From IMG/VR virus record IMGVR_UViG_3300022658_000321, positions 1-25,383 of that record: DNA of 25,383 bases; one strand, 5' to 3'. Positions 1-7,622 of the stretch are shown here, in pieces. Both the position numbers and the translations under genes were made by a program. The number at the start of each line of letters is the position of its first letter. Within the stretch, counting starts at the first letter, position 1. The notes under the pieces were generated by a model. The model saw only the letters and a list, made by a program, of their open reading frames with translations. It did not search any database and was not told where the DNA came from. The stretch is from a virus.

Positions 1-546
1 ATGGAACCATTATCGACATTTGAGCAGGGAGCGCCAGAGGTTTGGTTGTCGTGGACGCAAAAGCTTTTCAAGTACATGGAAGCGTGCTATGGCAATCGCT
101 TTCTCGATATGTGGATTAACTCCGACTTGAATGCAGTGATGCACGTATGGGCATTGAAGTTGATGACGTTGACATCGGATGAACTTCGCAGAGGTAGAGC
201 ATCGTTAGATTCTCGCGATTGGCCACCAACCCTGCCAGAGTTCATCAAAATGTGCCGCCCTGGTGTTGATCCGCAAGTGGCGTATTACGAGGCATTGGAG
301 CAAGGGCGCGCGAGAGAGGAAGGGCGGCAGAACGTATGGTCAAGTCCAGCGATTTATTGGGCTTGGCGTTCAGTTGGGGCGTTTGAGTTCCGCAATCAGT
401 CGTATCAGACGCTGAGGGTGCGTTGGGAAAAAGCACTTGCAGATGAGCTAGGTAAGGGGCGTTGGGAGCCTGTTCCTGTTACTGCATTGCAGTTGGGTGT
501 GGATAAAAATTCTACGGCGATGTCAAAAAAGGTGCTGCTGAATTGA
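1..546 (+). CDS. Replication protein P-like (possibly 5'-truncated by the window edge)
   Basis: A 181-residue protein resembling the lambda P / phage replication P-like group, which loads the host replicative helicase at the phage origin. The visible signature is a W-rich N-terminal half followed by a WPPTLPEF...MCRP segment around residues 74-87, typical of these loaders, and a W-x-WRSVGAFEFRN segment near residues 120-132. The ATG is the first base of the window, so no ribosome binding site can be judged and the true start may lie further left; lambda P itself is longer. The stop is followed within a few bases by a small ORF and then a Q-like gene, the usual order at the end of a lambdoid early operon. 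Family assignment is by motif recall; moderate confidence. Confidence 0.6.
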   Translation: MEPLSTFEQGAPEVWLSWTQKLFKYMEACYGNRFLDMWINSDLNAVMHVWALKLMTLTSDELRRGRASLDSRDWPPTLPEFIKMCRPGVDPQVAYYEALEQGRAREEGRQNVWSSPAIYWAWRSVGAFEFRNQSYQTLRVRWEKALADELGKGRWEPVPVTALQLGVDKNSTAMSKKVLLN

Positions 547-551
547 ATAAG

Positions 552-704
552 ATGGTCTCAAAGCTGACCACGTCAAAGAGCAGTGGTTTTGATCACTTGG
601 GTTGGGCTAGAAGAATCGTAGCGCGAGCACAGGCAGGTGATAAAACTATTCCATTGATAGCGATCAAGAATGCATGTGAGTCGTTGAGAGTGCAAGGTAT
701 TTAA
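552..704 (+). CDS. Small hypothetical phage protein (50 aa)
   Basis: A short basic protein ending in NACESLRVQGI, with a central helix (HLGWARRIVARAQAGDK). It is not recognised as a named family. It lies in the 8-bp-spaced slot between the P-like gene and the Q-like gene and shares their strand, so it is probably co-transcribed with the early operon. The ATG at 552 has no good ribosome binding site. An in-frame TTG at 543 overlaps the upstream stop (TTGA) and sits about 10 bases after AAGGTG, so translational coupling from 543 is possible. Coding status rests on position, strand and the absence of any alternative ORF here. Confidence 0.45.
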   Translation: MVSKLTTSKSSGFDHLGWARRIVARAQAGDKTIPLIAIKNACESLRVQGI

Positions 705-718
705 GTCTGGAGATGAAT

Positions 719-1099
719 ATGCGTGAAGCGGTGCGAAAAATAGAAGTTCGTTATGTGGAAGAAACACCATTAGATTTTTGCCTCGATTTGTGGGTGCGAT
801 TTTGTCGTCGTGATGATTCGTCACTTGGCTGGCGTGGTCGATCAGCGATGCTGGAAAGTGAAGCAAGCGCTGATCCTGAACAATTGTATGAGCGTCGTGA
901 AATGCAGGCGGCAGAGGCGATGGATGCGATGATTGGTTCATTGAAAACACATCACGGGTGGGCGATTAAAAAGCGTTGCGGACAGGCGACGTTATGGCGT
1001 TTTCCTCAGTTAATCTTTGCTGATGTCTTGGCCGAGGCTGAAAATATCTTGACCGAGCAAATGAAAAAAAATCTTGCAACTCGAAATTACTTCAATTAA
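719..1099 (+). CDS. Putative late antiterminator, Q-like
   Basis: 126 residues from the ATG at 719. GGAG at 709-712 is 6 bases before this ATG but abuts the alternative ATG at 713, so 719 is preferred. The layout (LDLWVRFCRRDDSSLGWRGRSA, then MDAMIGSLKTHHGWAIKKRCG and a final WRF motif) resembles the small Q-type antitermination proteins, which have a sigma-region-4-like helix-turn-helix and load onto RNA polymerase paused at the late promoter. Context agrees: it is the last early gene and is followed directly by a strong terminator, a promoter-like TTGACT, a second strong terminator and then the late genes. It lacks the zinc-finger cysteines of lambda Q. Alternative: an unrelated small DNA-binding regulator. 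Confidence 0.5.
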   Translation: MREAVRKIEVRYVEETPLDFCLDLWVRFCRRDDSSLGWRGRSAMLESEASADPEQLYERREMQAAEAMDAMIGSLKTHHGWAIKKRCGQATLWRFPQLIFADVLAEAENILTEQMKKNLATRNYFN

Positions 1100-1140
1100 T
1101 ATTCACCCCAGACGGACTTCGCACGTCCATACAAAACAAA

Positions 1141-1167
1141 GCCTCAGCTAACCAGCTGGGGCTTTTT
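1141..1167 (+). terminator. Intrinsic terminator after the Q-like gene
   Basis: GCCTCAGCT (1141-1149) pairs with AGCTGGGGC (1154-1162) in a 9-bp stem with one G-U pair and loop AACC, followed by five T. It lies 42 bases after the Q-like stop and would end early-operon transcription. Confidence 0.85.
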
Positions 1168-1171
1168 CGTT

Positions 1172-1249
1172 TTCAGCGATAGCTTTCCGGTCAGCAGAAA
1201 ATATTTCACATTGAGTTGACTTTACGTGCTGCACCCGGCTATCGCTGAA
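1172..1249. repeat. Perfect 12-bp inverted repeat around a promoter-like element
   Basis: TTCAGCGATAGC (1172-1183) and GCTATCGCTGAA (1238-1249) are exact reverse complements separated by 54 bases. The interval holds a TTGACT box. As RNA the arms could close a large loop in read-through transcripts; as DNA they could be paired protein-binding sites. The function is unknown. Confidence 0.6.
1216..1245 (+). promoter_or_regulatory. Possible late promoter (pR'-like)
   Basis: TTGACT at 1216-1221 is a good -35 box, and TATCGC at 1240-1245 with an 18-bp spacer is a poor -10 box. It lies between two terminators directly after the Q-like gene, the place of pR' in lambdoid phages, where a weak -10 is compatible with Q-dependent control. 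The call rests mainly on position. Confidence 0.3.
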
Positions 1250-1264
1250 TCAGTTGTGCATGTA

Positions 1265-1303
1265 AGCCCCGATAGACATTTGTCTTCGGGGCTTTTTCTT
1301 TTT
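1265..1303 (+). terminator. Intrinsic terminator (tR'-like)
   Basis: AGCCCCGA (1265-1272) pairs with TCGGGGCT (1286-1293). After a bulged T the stem continues as AGAC/GTCT closed by an ATTT loop. A broken T tract follows to 1303. It lies just downstream of the promoter-like element, as the lambda tR' terminator does relative to pR'. Confidence 0.85.
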
Positions 1304-1521
1304 CCTTCAAAGATTCATTTGTTTTTAATCTTCAATGCCATAAGAGATCAGGGTGATCACTCCCGTCAAAGTCGAGCAATGAGAAAGTGGTCCATGTAAG
1401 ACGCGATTTCTAACAAGAGATGCGCATTGCAAAGCTGATCGGAAGACTCCCTGATAGTGATTGCCTTGATCTGTTATGAGTATTGGTTGTTGTTGACTTT
1501 GTTGGTTGGTAGTTGGCTCCT
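1304..1521. other. Non-coding stretch without a recognised feature
   Basis: About 220 bases between two terminators. No convincing ORF, tRNA or extended repeat was seen. Only short local symmetry (GATCA/TGATC around 1346-1360) and a GT-rich run near 1483-1515 stand out. With the flanking terminators it is the start of the untranslated late leader. Confidence 0.4.
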
Positions 1522-1538
1522 AAGTGTCGGTGACACTT
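1522..1538 (+). other. Small hairpin in the late leader
   Basis: AAGTGTC (1522-1528) and GACACTT (1532-1538) form a perfect 7-bp stem with loop GGT and no T tract. It sits 5 bases before the terminator stem at 1543 and may be a leader RNA structure. Confidence 0.4.
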
Positions 1539-1542
1539 CTTC

Positions 1543-1576
1543 GCTCCGGTTTGCTTCGTGCAGCCGGAGCTTTTTT
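1543..1576 (+). terminator. Intrinsic terminator just before the HNH gene
   Basis: GCTCCGG (1543-1549) pairs with CCGGAGC (1564-1570). The inner bases continue pairing as TTGC/GCAG around a UUCG-type loop, and six T follow. It lies 13 bases before the HNH start, so late genes need read-through. It also argues against any HNH start upstream of 1590. Confidence 0.85.
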
Positions 1577-1589
1577 ATTGGTGGTGACG

Positions 1590-1973
1590 ATGCCTAAAGC
1601 AGCGCCGAAGAAATGCACATACGTAGGTTGTAAGTCATTGGTTAGTGATTCATCTGGTCGGTGTGCTGATCATCAGCGTGAAGCCTGGGTGAAGCATCCA
1701 AAAGCAACCAAGCGCATCACTGGCAGACGCCTGCAGAAGATGCGTGCTGCGTTGTTCAATCGTGATCCGTTGTGTGCTGAGTGTCGACGACAAGGTCGTG
1801 TGGCAGTGGCGACTCAGCGCGACCACATCGTGCCACTCGCTGAAGGCGGTCTAGACGATGAGTCGAACGAACAGGGCTTGTGCGATGCTTGTCATGAAGA
1901 AAAGAGCCTTGCCGAATCAGTGCGCGGCAGACATCGACACCGACCCACAGGGGGCGGGGGCATAAAAGTATAA
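1590..1973 (+). CDS. HNH endonuclease adjacent to the terminase genes
   Basis: 127 residues from the ATG at 1590. The reading frame is open to 1524, but those codons lie inside the terminator hairpin. An N-terminal Cys/His cluster (C9, C14, C25, H28) precedes a classic HNH core: C62-x2-C65, D78-H79 as the beta-beta-alpha histidine, N93, C98-x2-C101 and H102. HNH proteins encoded next to TerS/TerL are known, as in HK97, to work with the terminase in cutting cos DNA during packaging, so the likely role is DNA nicking at cos. It lies 88 bases before the chosen small-terminase start. The family call is firm; the packaging role is inferred from position. Confidence 0.88.
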   Translation: MPKAAPKKCTYVGCKSLVSDSSGRCADHQREAWVKHPKATKRITGRRLQKMRAALFNRDPLCAECRRQGRVAVATQRDHIVPLAEGGLDDESNEQGLCDACHEEKSLAESVRGRHRHRPTGGGGIKV

Positions 1974-2061
1974 CGACCGCGCGGCGGAAACCGTGAGCTT
2001 ACCTAGATTTTTATGGAGAGCGAAAACTACCCCCCGGGGCTTCAATATATGGAATAAAACC
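1974..2061 (+). other. Candidate cos region between HNH and small terminase
   Basis: This short gap contains the 8-base palindrome CCGCGCGG (1977-1984) in a GC-rich patch and a second symmetric patch, CCCCGGGG, near 2031-2039. In HK97-type phages with an HNH protein, cos lies between the HNH gene and terS. The assignment is by analogy; no overhang can be defined from one sequence. Confidence 0.3.
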
Positions 2062-2547
2062 ATGGATTTTAAAAAAGATTTCAGCGTATCGCCGCCTGTA
2101 GTCGGTGCTGCTCAAGTCAAATCAGATCCCGATTTGATTACATCGCCGCCAGTTCCTCCGGTGCCGGGGTTTAGTGCGGAAGAAAAAGAAGTGTATGAAT
2201 ACATTTGCCAAGTGCTACGTGAAGAAGGTGTTGCGCACTTCACTGCTGGCATTTCAATCGTGGTGATTGTGCGTACTTATGTGGACTGGGGCAAAGCGTG
2301 GATCAAGTGCAATGAGCGAGGCCGGACGCAAACGTCGAAGACTGGCTATGAGAGTCCGCTGCCCTGGGCAGAAGACGAGAAACGATTAAAGATGGAACTG
2401 AACCAATGGCTACCGAAAGCATGTCTGACGATACCGTCGCTGGCCAGAACCAGAAAGGACACGGGAGAGAAAAGCGGTCAGGACGATCTGTTCGGCGATC
2501 TCGTAAACCATGCTATGTCCTCACCCGCAAAAAGATCGATCAACTAA
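2062..2547 (+). CDS. Terminase small subunit, P27-like
   Basis: About 161 residues from the ATG at 2062 (GGAA 7 bases upstream). A GTG at 1993 would add 23 residues and swallow the putative cos gap, so it is less likely. The protein recognises the packaging site and presents DNA to the large subunit. The pattern fits the P27 family: a Pro-rich N-terminus, FSAEEKEVYEYICQVLREEGV and a long helix with W residues (TYVDWGKAWIKCNE), a GYESPLPWAEDEKRLKMELN stretch, and a short acidic tail (DDLFGDLVNHA). Its 3' end overlaps the large-subunit ORF by 142 bases in another frame. The family assignment is by pattern and by position before TerL. Confidence 0.72.
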   Translation: MDFKKDFSVSPPVVGAAQVKSDPDLITSPPVPPVPGFSAEEKEVYEYICQVLREEGVAHFTAGISIVVIVRTYVDWGKAWIKCNERGRTQTSKTGYESPLPWAEDEKRLKMELNQWLPKACLTIPSLARTRKDTGEKSGQDDLFGDLVNHAMSSPAKRSIN

Positions 2548-4238
2548 CGCCTGGTGAATTGCAGCAATGGGACGTTGATTACGGCTTGCCAGTGCTGCGA
2601 TATGAAATCGTGACTGGCCGTCTTGTCTATCTCGCGGTCGTTCGACATTACACCGATCTCATTCATGGTCACAAACGTGGACTCAGTTTCAGCGCTGGCC
2701 ACGGTTGGCACGTCATCAACTACATCGAAAAATTCTTTGTCCACATCAAAGGCCCACTCGCAGGCAAGCCAATCCTGCTCGATCCGTGGCAGAAGTTCTG
2801 GACTGCGGTGCTGTATGGGTGGCGGCGTGCTGATGGTGGTCGCCGATTCTCACGCGGGTACGAAGAAGTTGCTCGTAAAAACGGCAAGTCAACGTGGAAA
2901 GGACCACAAGGCGCATATCTTTTTTCGATGGCCGGTGAGATCGGCGCTGAGGTCTATGCCGTGGCGACAACGCGATCACAAGCGATGACGGTTTTTAAAC
3001 CTGCGTTCGATAACATTAAGCGCTGGGTGCGGCGCTCACCGGGGATTGCCAGATCGTTCAAAGTGTTTGGTGGTTTGAACCAGGAGAAGGTTGAGTGCGA
3101 CACGTCAGTCTTTGCGCCATTGCCGGCGAACGCGGAAAACTTGGACGGTCTGAATCCTTCAGCAATTTTGTTCGATGAATTGCATGCACAGAAGACCCGC
3201 GATGTGTGGGACGTAATGGAGTCCGCGCTCGGTGCGCGTTTTGAGCCTTTGCTCTCAGCGATCACCACGGCTGGTTTCATCCTTGACGGCATTTGTACTG
3301 AGGTGCGTTCGTACCTGATTTCAGTATTGGAGGGTAAGCGTATTGATGATGCCTTTTTTGGTTATGTCTATACGCTTGACGAAGGTGACGATCCGTTTGA
3401 CGAAACCAACTGGATTAAAGCCAATCCCGGCCTTGGCAAGTCCAAGACACTGGAATACATGCGCGGCATGGCGCGTAAAGCGGCTGCTTTACCTGGTGCT
3501 TTGGTCAATTTCCTGACCAAAGACTTGAATGTCTGGTGTAACAGCGCCGACGGCTGGTTCAACATCAATGTCTGGGACAAGGGAAATAAGAAGTTTGACC
3601 CTGAAATGTTGCGTGGTCGGCTCTGTTATGGCGGTCTTGACCTTGGATCAACACGCGATTTGACTGCATTTTCGCTGGTTTTTCCTCCTGATCAGGAAGG
3701 TGGTGACTGGCATGTATTGGTCTGGTTCTGGTGTCCACAAGAAAAAATCGACACGCAAGAGCATGACGATGCCGCGCCGTACAAACGATGGCAGAAAGAG
3801 GGCTGGCTGATCGGCACAGAGGGCAACGTGACTGATTACAACCAAGTGAAGTTGCAAATTATCCGTGCGATGCAGCAGTACGAAGTCAAGGAAATCGGCT
3901 TTGACAGGTGGAACGCCTTGCAGCTGGCAAACGAGCTGCTTGATATGAATGTGCCACTAGTTGAAGTTCCGCAAAACACGGGCGGCATGTATCCCGGAAG
4001 TAAAAAGCTCGAAGAGCTGGTCTACGGAAAATTCTTTCAGCATGGCGGCAATCCAGTGCTGCGCTGGTGTGCAATGAATGTTGCCCTTCTCTTTGATACG
4101 AACGGTAACTATCGGCCTGACAAGAAAAAGTCGAACCTCAACGGTCGTATCGACGGCATTGTCGCCACTGTCATGGCGTTAGCGCGCGCAGGCGATGTGG
4201 TCAACGACACAATCACACAAGGCTTTGTTGAAACATGA
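2406..4238 (+). CDS. terL: Terminase large subunit (packaging ATPase/nuclease)
   Basis: The motor that pumps DNA into the prohead and cuts concatemers. 610 residues if started at 2406; an in-frame ATG at 2421 is equally possible. Conserved sequence begins only near residue 55 (WDVDYGLPVLRYEIVTGRL). The ATPase half shows LAGKPILLDPWQKFW (118-132), a Walker A-like VARKNGKST (155-163) and Walker B ILFDEL (254-259). The nuclease half shows GGLDLGSTRDLTAF near residue 407 and EIGFDRWNA near 495, both with metal-binding-type acidic residues. This is the HK97-type Terminase_1 architecture. The first 45-50 codons overlap terS and look low in information, so the true start may be later or non-canonical. 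The stop overlaps the portal start (ATGA). Confidence 0.93.
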   Translation: MATESMSDDTVAGQNQKGHGREKRSGRSVRRSRKPCYVLTRKKIDQLTPGELQQWDVDYGLPVLRYEIVTGRLVYLAVVRHYTDLIHGHKRGLSFSAGHGWHVINYIEKFFVHIKGPLAGKPILLDPWQKFWTAVLYGWRRADGGRRFSRGYEEVARKNGKSTWKGPQGAYLFSMAGEIGAEVYAVATTRSQAMTVFKPAFDNIKRWVRRSPGIARSFKVFGGLNQEKVECDTSVFAPLPANAENLDGLNPSAILFDELHAQKTRDVWDVMESALGARFEPLLSAITTAGFILDGICTEVRSYLISVLEGKRIDDAFFGYVYTLDEGDDPFDETNWIKANPGLGKSKTLEYMRGMARKAAALPGALVNFLTKDLNVWCNSADGWFNINVWDKGNKKFDPEMLRGRLCYGGLDLGSTRDLTAFSLVFPPDQEGGDWHVLVWFWCPQEKIDTQEHDDAAPYKRWQKEGWLIGTEGNVTDYNQVKLQIIRAMQQYEVKEIGFDRWNALQLANELLDMNVPLVEVPQNTGGMYPGSKKLEELVYGKFFQHGGNPVLRWCAMNVALLFDTNGNYRPDKKKSNLNGRIDGIVATVMALARAGDVVNDTITQGFVET

Positions 4239-5538
4239 ACGCAAATTGGAATGAAGTAAGAGCGCGAGCTGCTCAACCTGGCTCAACTGTCCTCACGCAA
4301 TGGAACGCAGAGAGACAGGCTGCAAAGATCAACAATGCGACGAACGGCGTATCGTTTATGCAAAGTTCAGATCCCCGCGTCATTGAATTTTTAGGCGGGA
4401 CGCCAGCTGCTGCTGGTGTGTATGTCACACCAGAGTCAGCACAACGTGTTGCGGCAGTGTTTTCTTGCGTTGATCGTATCGCTGGTGGCGTCAGTGTCTT
4501 GCCAGTAAAAATGTATAAGGTCGGCAGCAGTCGCGAAGAAATCGAAAAAGACTTCATGGTCGATTTGATGAATAAGCGACCTTGTCCAGCGTGGATCGCA
4601 GCAAGTCACTGGCGGCGCATTATGGAGTACATCTTGCTCCGGGGTGATGCTTACACGCTGATTAAGCGTAATCGTATGGGCGACATCAAAGAGTTGGTGC
4701 CGCTGCCCTGGGCTTCGGTCGTCGTGTTGCGTGAAACACTCGCAATTGATAGTCGCAATATATATTCCGTCAATGATGGTATGACGATCAAGGGATACGA
4801 CCAGGACGACATCTTGCATTTCCCGGGTTATGGCTTTGACGGTATGCATAGCTGCTCAGTGATCAGCTGGGGCGCACGAAACGCGAGTGGCAACGCTATC
4901 GCGATGGACGAGTATTCTGGCCGTTTCTTCGATGGTGGGGCGCATCCTAGCATTGTCTTGACGACCGAAAAAAGATGGATCAGAAGCAGATCGATCTGTT
5001 GCAGATGACGTTTGCAAACAAATATAGCGGTACTGGAAATTCTCACAAGCGACCACTAGTTTTAACGGAAGGGATGGGCGTTGATAATGTTAGCTTGAGT
5101 GCTGCTGATTCGCAGTTGCTAGAAGCACGTAAATTTCAAGTCGTCGAAATCGCTCGAGCGTTCGGTGTCCCTCCGCATTTGATCGGCGAAACATCAGCAT
5201 CGACCAGCTGGGGAAGCGGCATTGAAAGTATGGGGCGTGCGTTTGTGATGTTCACGCTTGATCCGCATCTAACGCGCATCGAGCAGGAGCTTAATAGCAA
5301 GCTCTTTCCAAACGGTGAGTACTTCCTTGAGTTTGATCGATCGGTGTTGATGGCCGGTGATTTGAAAACCCAAGCTGAGTTCTACACGGCGGCATTAGGT
5401 GGTCCCGGTGCTGGACCTGGCTACATGACGCAAAACGAGATCCGCAAACGCCAAAATCTGCCGCCGCTGGCGGGTGGTGACAAGTTGTTCAACCCTGAGC
5501 CGAAAGCAAACGGCAACAAACAAGGTCAAGAAACATGA
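4235..5538 (+). pseudogene. Portal protein, HK97 family, split by a one-base frameshift
   Basis: The dodecameric ring through which DNA enters the head and to which the tail attaches. Two ORFs carry it: 4235-5008 (257 codons, N-terminal part with VTPESAQRVAAVFSCVDRIA and VPLPWASV) and 4975-5538 (187 codons, C-terminal part with ARAFGVPPHLIGE and the TSWGSGIESMGRAF core). Homologues read straight across the junction. Here the first frame runs GAA AAA AGA TGG at 4967-4978 and derails into 11 unrelated residues. Adding one A to the six-A run at 4968-4973 restores ...TTEKKMDQKQIDLLQ... and a protein of about 434 residues, normal for the family. The cause may be a real mutation, a sequencing error, or (less likely) recoding. 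The final ATGA overlaps the protease start. Confidence 0.88.
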
Positions 5539-6266
5539 AAAACAAACTGATGCAACTGCTGCAAAACAATGCCAGCAAAGAGCGTAAGCCGGTCAACTTC
5601 GTTAAAAACGAGGCTGGTACCGATGCAACGCTGTATGTCTATGACGTGATTGATTCCTACTGGGGCGTTGCTGCAAAAGATGTGGCCAGCGCGTTGGCTG
5701 CCCTCGATCCTAAGGCGACTTTGCATGTCCGTCTCAATTCGCCCGGTGGCGATGTGTTTGAGGCGCGAGCAATTTCTACGTTAATAAAAGAATTTGGCGG
5801 CAAAACAGTTGCGCATGTTGATGCATTGGCGGCATCTGCTGCGACGACCGTTGCGCTGGCCTGTGATGAGATTGTCATGTCTGATGGTGCCTATTTCATG
5901 ATCCATAACGCATGGACGATCGCCATGGGCAACAAAGACGATATGTCGGAAATGGTCGCTTTGCTCACCAAAATGGACGGCACAATCGCTAATGACTATG
6001 CGAACAAAACAGGCAAGTCGACCGATGAAATTGCGCAATTGATGGACGATGAGACCTGGTTCACTGCGCAAGAAGCGCTTGATATTGGTTTGGTTGACAG
6101 TATTGCTGCTAGCGCAGACAAAACTTCGAATGCAACCGGCAAGCATTTCAACCTGACCGCTTATAACAAAGCACCAAAGGCACTGATCGAGCCTACTCCT
6201 GAGCCTGATCTGTCCATCATTCACGCGAATAACTGCAGGCGCTTGCGACTGCTTTCTACCTCCTGA
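5535..6266 (+). CDS. ClpP-type prohead protease (peptidase S14)
   Basis: 243 residues. It matures the prohead by cleaving the scaffold-like delta domain of the capsid protein. The ClpP fold is visible: LNSPGGDVFEARAI (67-80), nucleophile Ser101 in LAASAATTVA, catalytic His124 in FMIHNAW, and a candidate Asp171/172 in MDDETWFTAQEALDIGLVD. The short basic C-terminus (CRRLRLL) is common in this family, so the gene looks complete. It overlaps the portal stop by 4 bases (translational coupling) and is followed by an intrinsic terminator before the capsid gene. Confidence 0.9.
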   Translation: MKNKLMQLLQNNASKERKPVNFVKNEAGTDATLYVYDVIDSYWGVAAKDVASALAALDPKATLHVRLNSPGGDVFEARAISTLIKEFGGKTVAHVDALAASAATTVALACDEIVMSDGAYFMIHNAWTIAMGNKDDMSEMVALLTKMDGTIANDYANKTGKSTDEIAQLMDDETWFTAQEALDIGLVDSIAASADKTSNATGKHFNLTAYNKAPKALIEPTPEPDLSIIHANNCRRLRLLSTS

Positions 6267-6291
6267 CGCGCTCCAGCGCAGGATCCTCTCC

Positions 6292-6317
6292 AGCTGCCTA
6301 CGGGCAGCTTTTTTTTT
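6292..6317 (+). terminator. Intrinsic terminator before the capsid gene
   Basis: AGCTGCC (6292-6298) pairs with GGCAGCT (6303-6309) around loop TACG, followed by a run of T to 6317. It lies 21 bases before the major capsid start and only 25 bases after the protease stop. Confidence 0.88.
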
Positions 6318-6338
6318 GCTCCTTTCGAAAGGAATACT

Positions 6339-7544
6339 ATGAGCATTCAAGCATTGCGCGAGCGCAAAAAAGAACTCGCACGTCTGGCAAACAAACAATT
6401 GGCTGACAAAGGCGAGCAAGCCTGGACTGCGGCAGATCAGGCACAGTTCGACAATTATGCGGCTGATATGGAAGGCATCGATCGTCAGATTGAAAATCAT
6501 CAAAAGATGCTCAACCTGCGTGCCGAGAACGAATTTACTGATGCACCTCGCAATGAGGATGGCGGTGGACGTTCAGACTTCCAAAAAGGTTATGAGATCT
6601 TTTTGCGTAAGGGCATGAAGGACATGAGCGCTGAAGAGCGTACGCAATTTCGTAACGCCATGTCGACGACAACTGGCTCTCAGGGTGGCTATACAGTTCA
6701 GACGGAAATTGCGAAAACTTTCATCGACACCATGAAAGACTTTGCTGGTATGCGCCGTGTTGCGGACAACATCACGACAGCATTAGGCAACGAAGTTGAT
6801 TTTCCGACGACTGACGGCACAAGTGAAGTCGGTGAAATTGTTAGTCAAAATCAACAGGCTGGTAGCGCAGACGTTAGTTTTGGAACGGTGCCTTTGAATA
6901 CATATAAATTTGGTTCCAAGATCATCACTGTGCCTATCGAGTTACTGCAAGACTCCCAAATTGATGTCGTTTCACTGGTGCAAAAGCGTATTCGTAATCG
7001 CATTGGTCGTATCCAAAATCTGAAGTTCACGCAAGGTAGCGGTGTCAGTGAGCCTTTCGGCCTTACTACTGCTGCATCAGTTGGCAAAATTGGCGCGACT
7101 GGACAAGTAGCCACCATTATTTATGAAGATTTAGTTGATCTCATCGATAGCATTGATATCGCATACCAGGCAGAAGGTAATTTGATGTTTAGCATCAGCC
7201 AGCCATTGCGTCGTGTGCTGCGCAAGATCAAAGACGGCAATGGTCGCCCGATCTGGACGCCAAGTTATGACGAAGGTATTGCCGGTGATTTGAGCGATCT
7301 CCTGCTCGGCTATCCTGTCAATATTAACAACGATCTGCAAGCACCTGGCGCCAATAACGTCAGTATGACTTTTGGTCAACACAAGAAATACATGATTCGT
7401 GATGCGCTCGATGTCACTTTGTTCCGCTTCGATGACAGTGCTTTCATGACCAAAGGTCAGGTCGGTTTCCTCGGCTGGGCGCGTGCAGGTGGCAACTTGC
7501 TCGATTCTGCCGCGATCAAGACTTACAAGCACTCAGCAACCTAA
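6339..7544 (+). CDS. Major capsid protein, HK97 fold
   Basis: 401 residues with a good ribosome site (GAAAGGA at 6327-6333). Residues 1 to about 105 form a charged helical coiled-coil region (QALRERKKELARLANKQLADKGE...), matching the delta/scaffold domain that is removed on maturation. The HK97 shell domain follows, starting near TTTGSQGGYTVQTEIAKTFIDTM, with the N-arm/E-loop-type segment FPTTDGTSEVGEIVSQNQQ and a C-terminal KGQVGFLGWARAGGNLLD. The upstream ClpP-type protease is the partner that cuts the delta domain. Placed between two terminators, it may be transcribed at a level set separately from its neighbours. Confidence 0.93.
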   Translation: MSIQALRERKKELARLANKQLADKGEQAWTAADQAQFDNYAADMEGIDRQIENHQKMLNLRAENEFTDAPRNEDGGGRSDFQKGYEIFLRKGMKDMSAEERTQFRNAMSTTTGSQGGYTVQTEIAKTFIDTMKDFAGMRRVADNITTALGNEVDFPTTDGTSEVGEIVSQNQQAGSADVSFGTVPLNTYKFGSKIITVPIELLQDSQIDVVSLVQKRIRNRIGRIQNLKFTQGSGVSEPFGLTTAASVGKIGATGQVATIIYEDLVDLIDSIDIAYQAEGNLMFSISQPLRRVLRKIKDGNGRPIWTPSYDEGIAGDLSDLLLGYPVNINNDLQAPGANNVSMTFGQHKKYMIRDALDVTLFRFDDSAFMTKGQVGFLGWARAGGNLLDSAAIKTYKHSAT

Positions 7545-7570
7545 TCAGCCGCCGCTGACGTTCAATTAAT

Positions 7571-7602
7571 AACCCGCACACCGTTTAGGTCTGCGGGTTT
7601 TT
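7571..7602 (+). terminator. Intrinsic terminator after the capsid gene
   Basis: AACCCGCA (7571-7578) pairs with TGCGGGTT (7592-7599). The inner stem continues as ACC/GGT after one C-C mismatch, and T residues run to 7602. It lies 26 bases after the capsid stop. Confidence 0.85.
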
Positions 7603-7622
7603 CTATTTAGGAGACCATCATC

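Noticed and set aside
2529-2533. A five-A run where one more A would give a neat TerL start (ATG at 2515, MSSPAKKIDQLTPG)
   Set aside because: The repair would remove the TerS stop and fuse TerS to TerL, so it cannot by itself be the ancestral arrangement.
4967-4978. Portal junction as a programmed -1 frameshift
   Set aside because: The in-frame codons are AAA AGA, not a canonical X XXY YYZ site, and portal genes are not known to use recoding. Mutation or sequencing error is simpler, though not excluded.
5781-6503. Long minus-strand ORF (240 codons) over the protease and capsid start
   Set aside because: It is antisense to a firmly identified ClpP-type protease, spans the terminator at 6292-6317 and has no recognisable domain or ribosome site.
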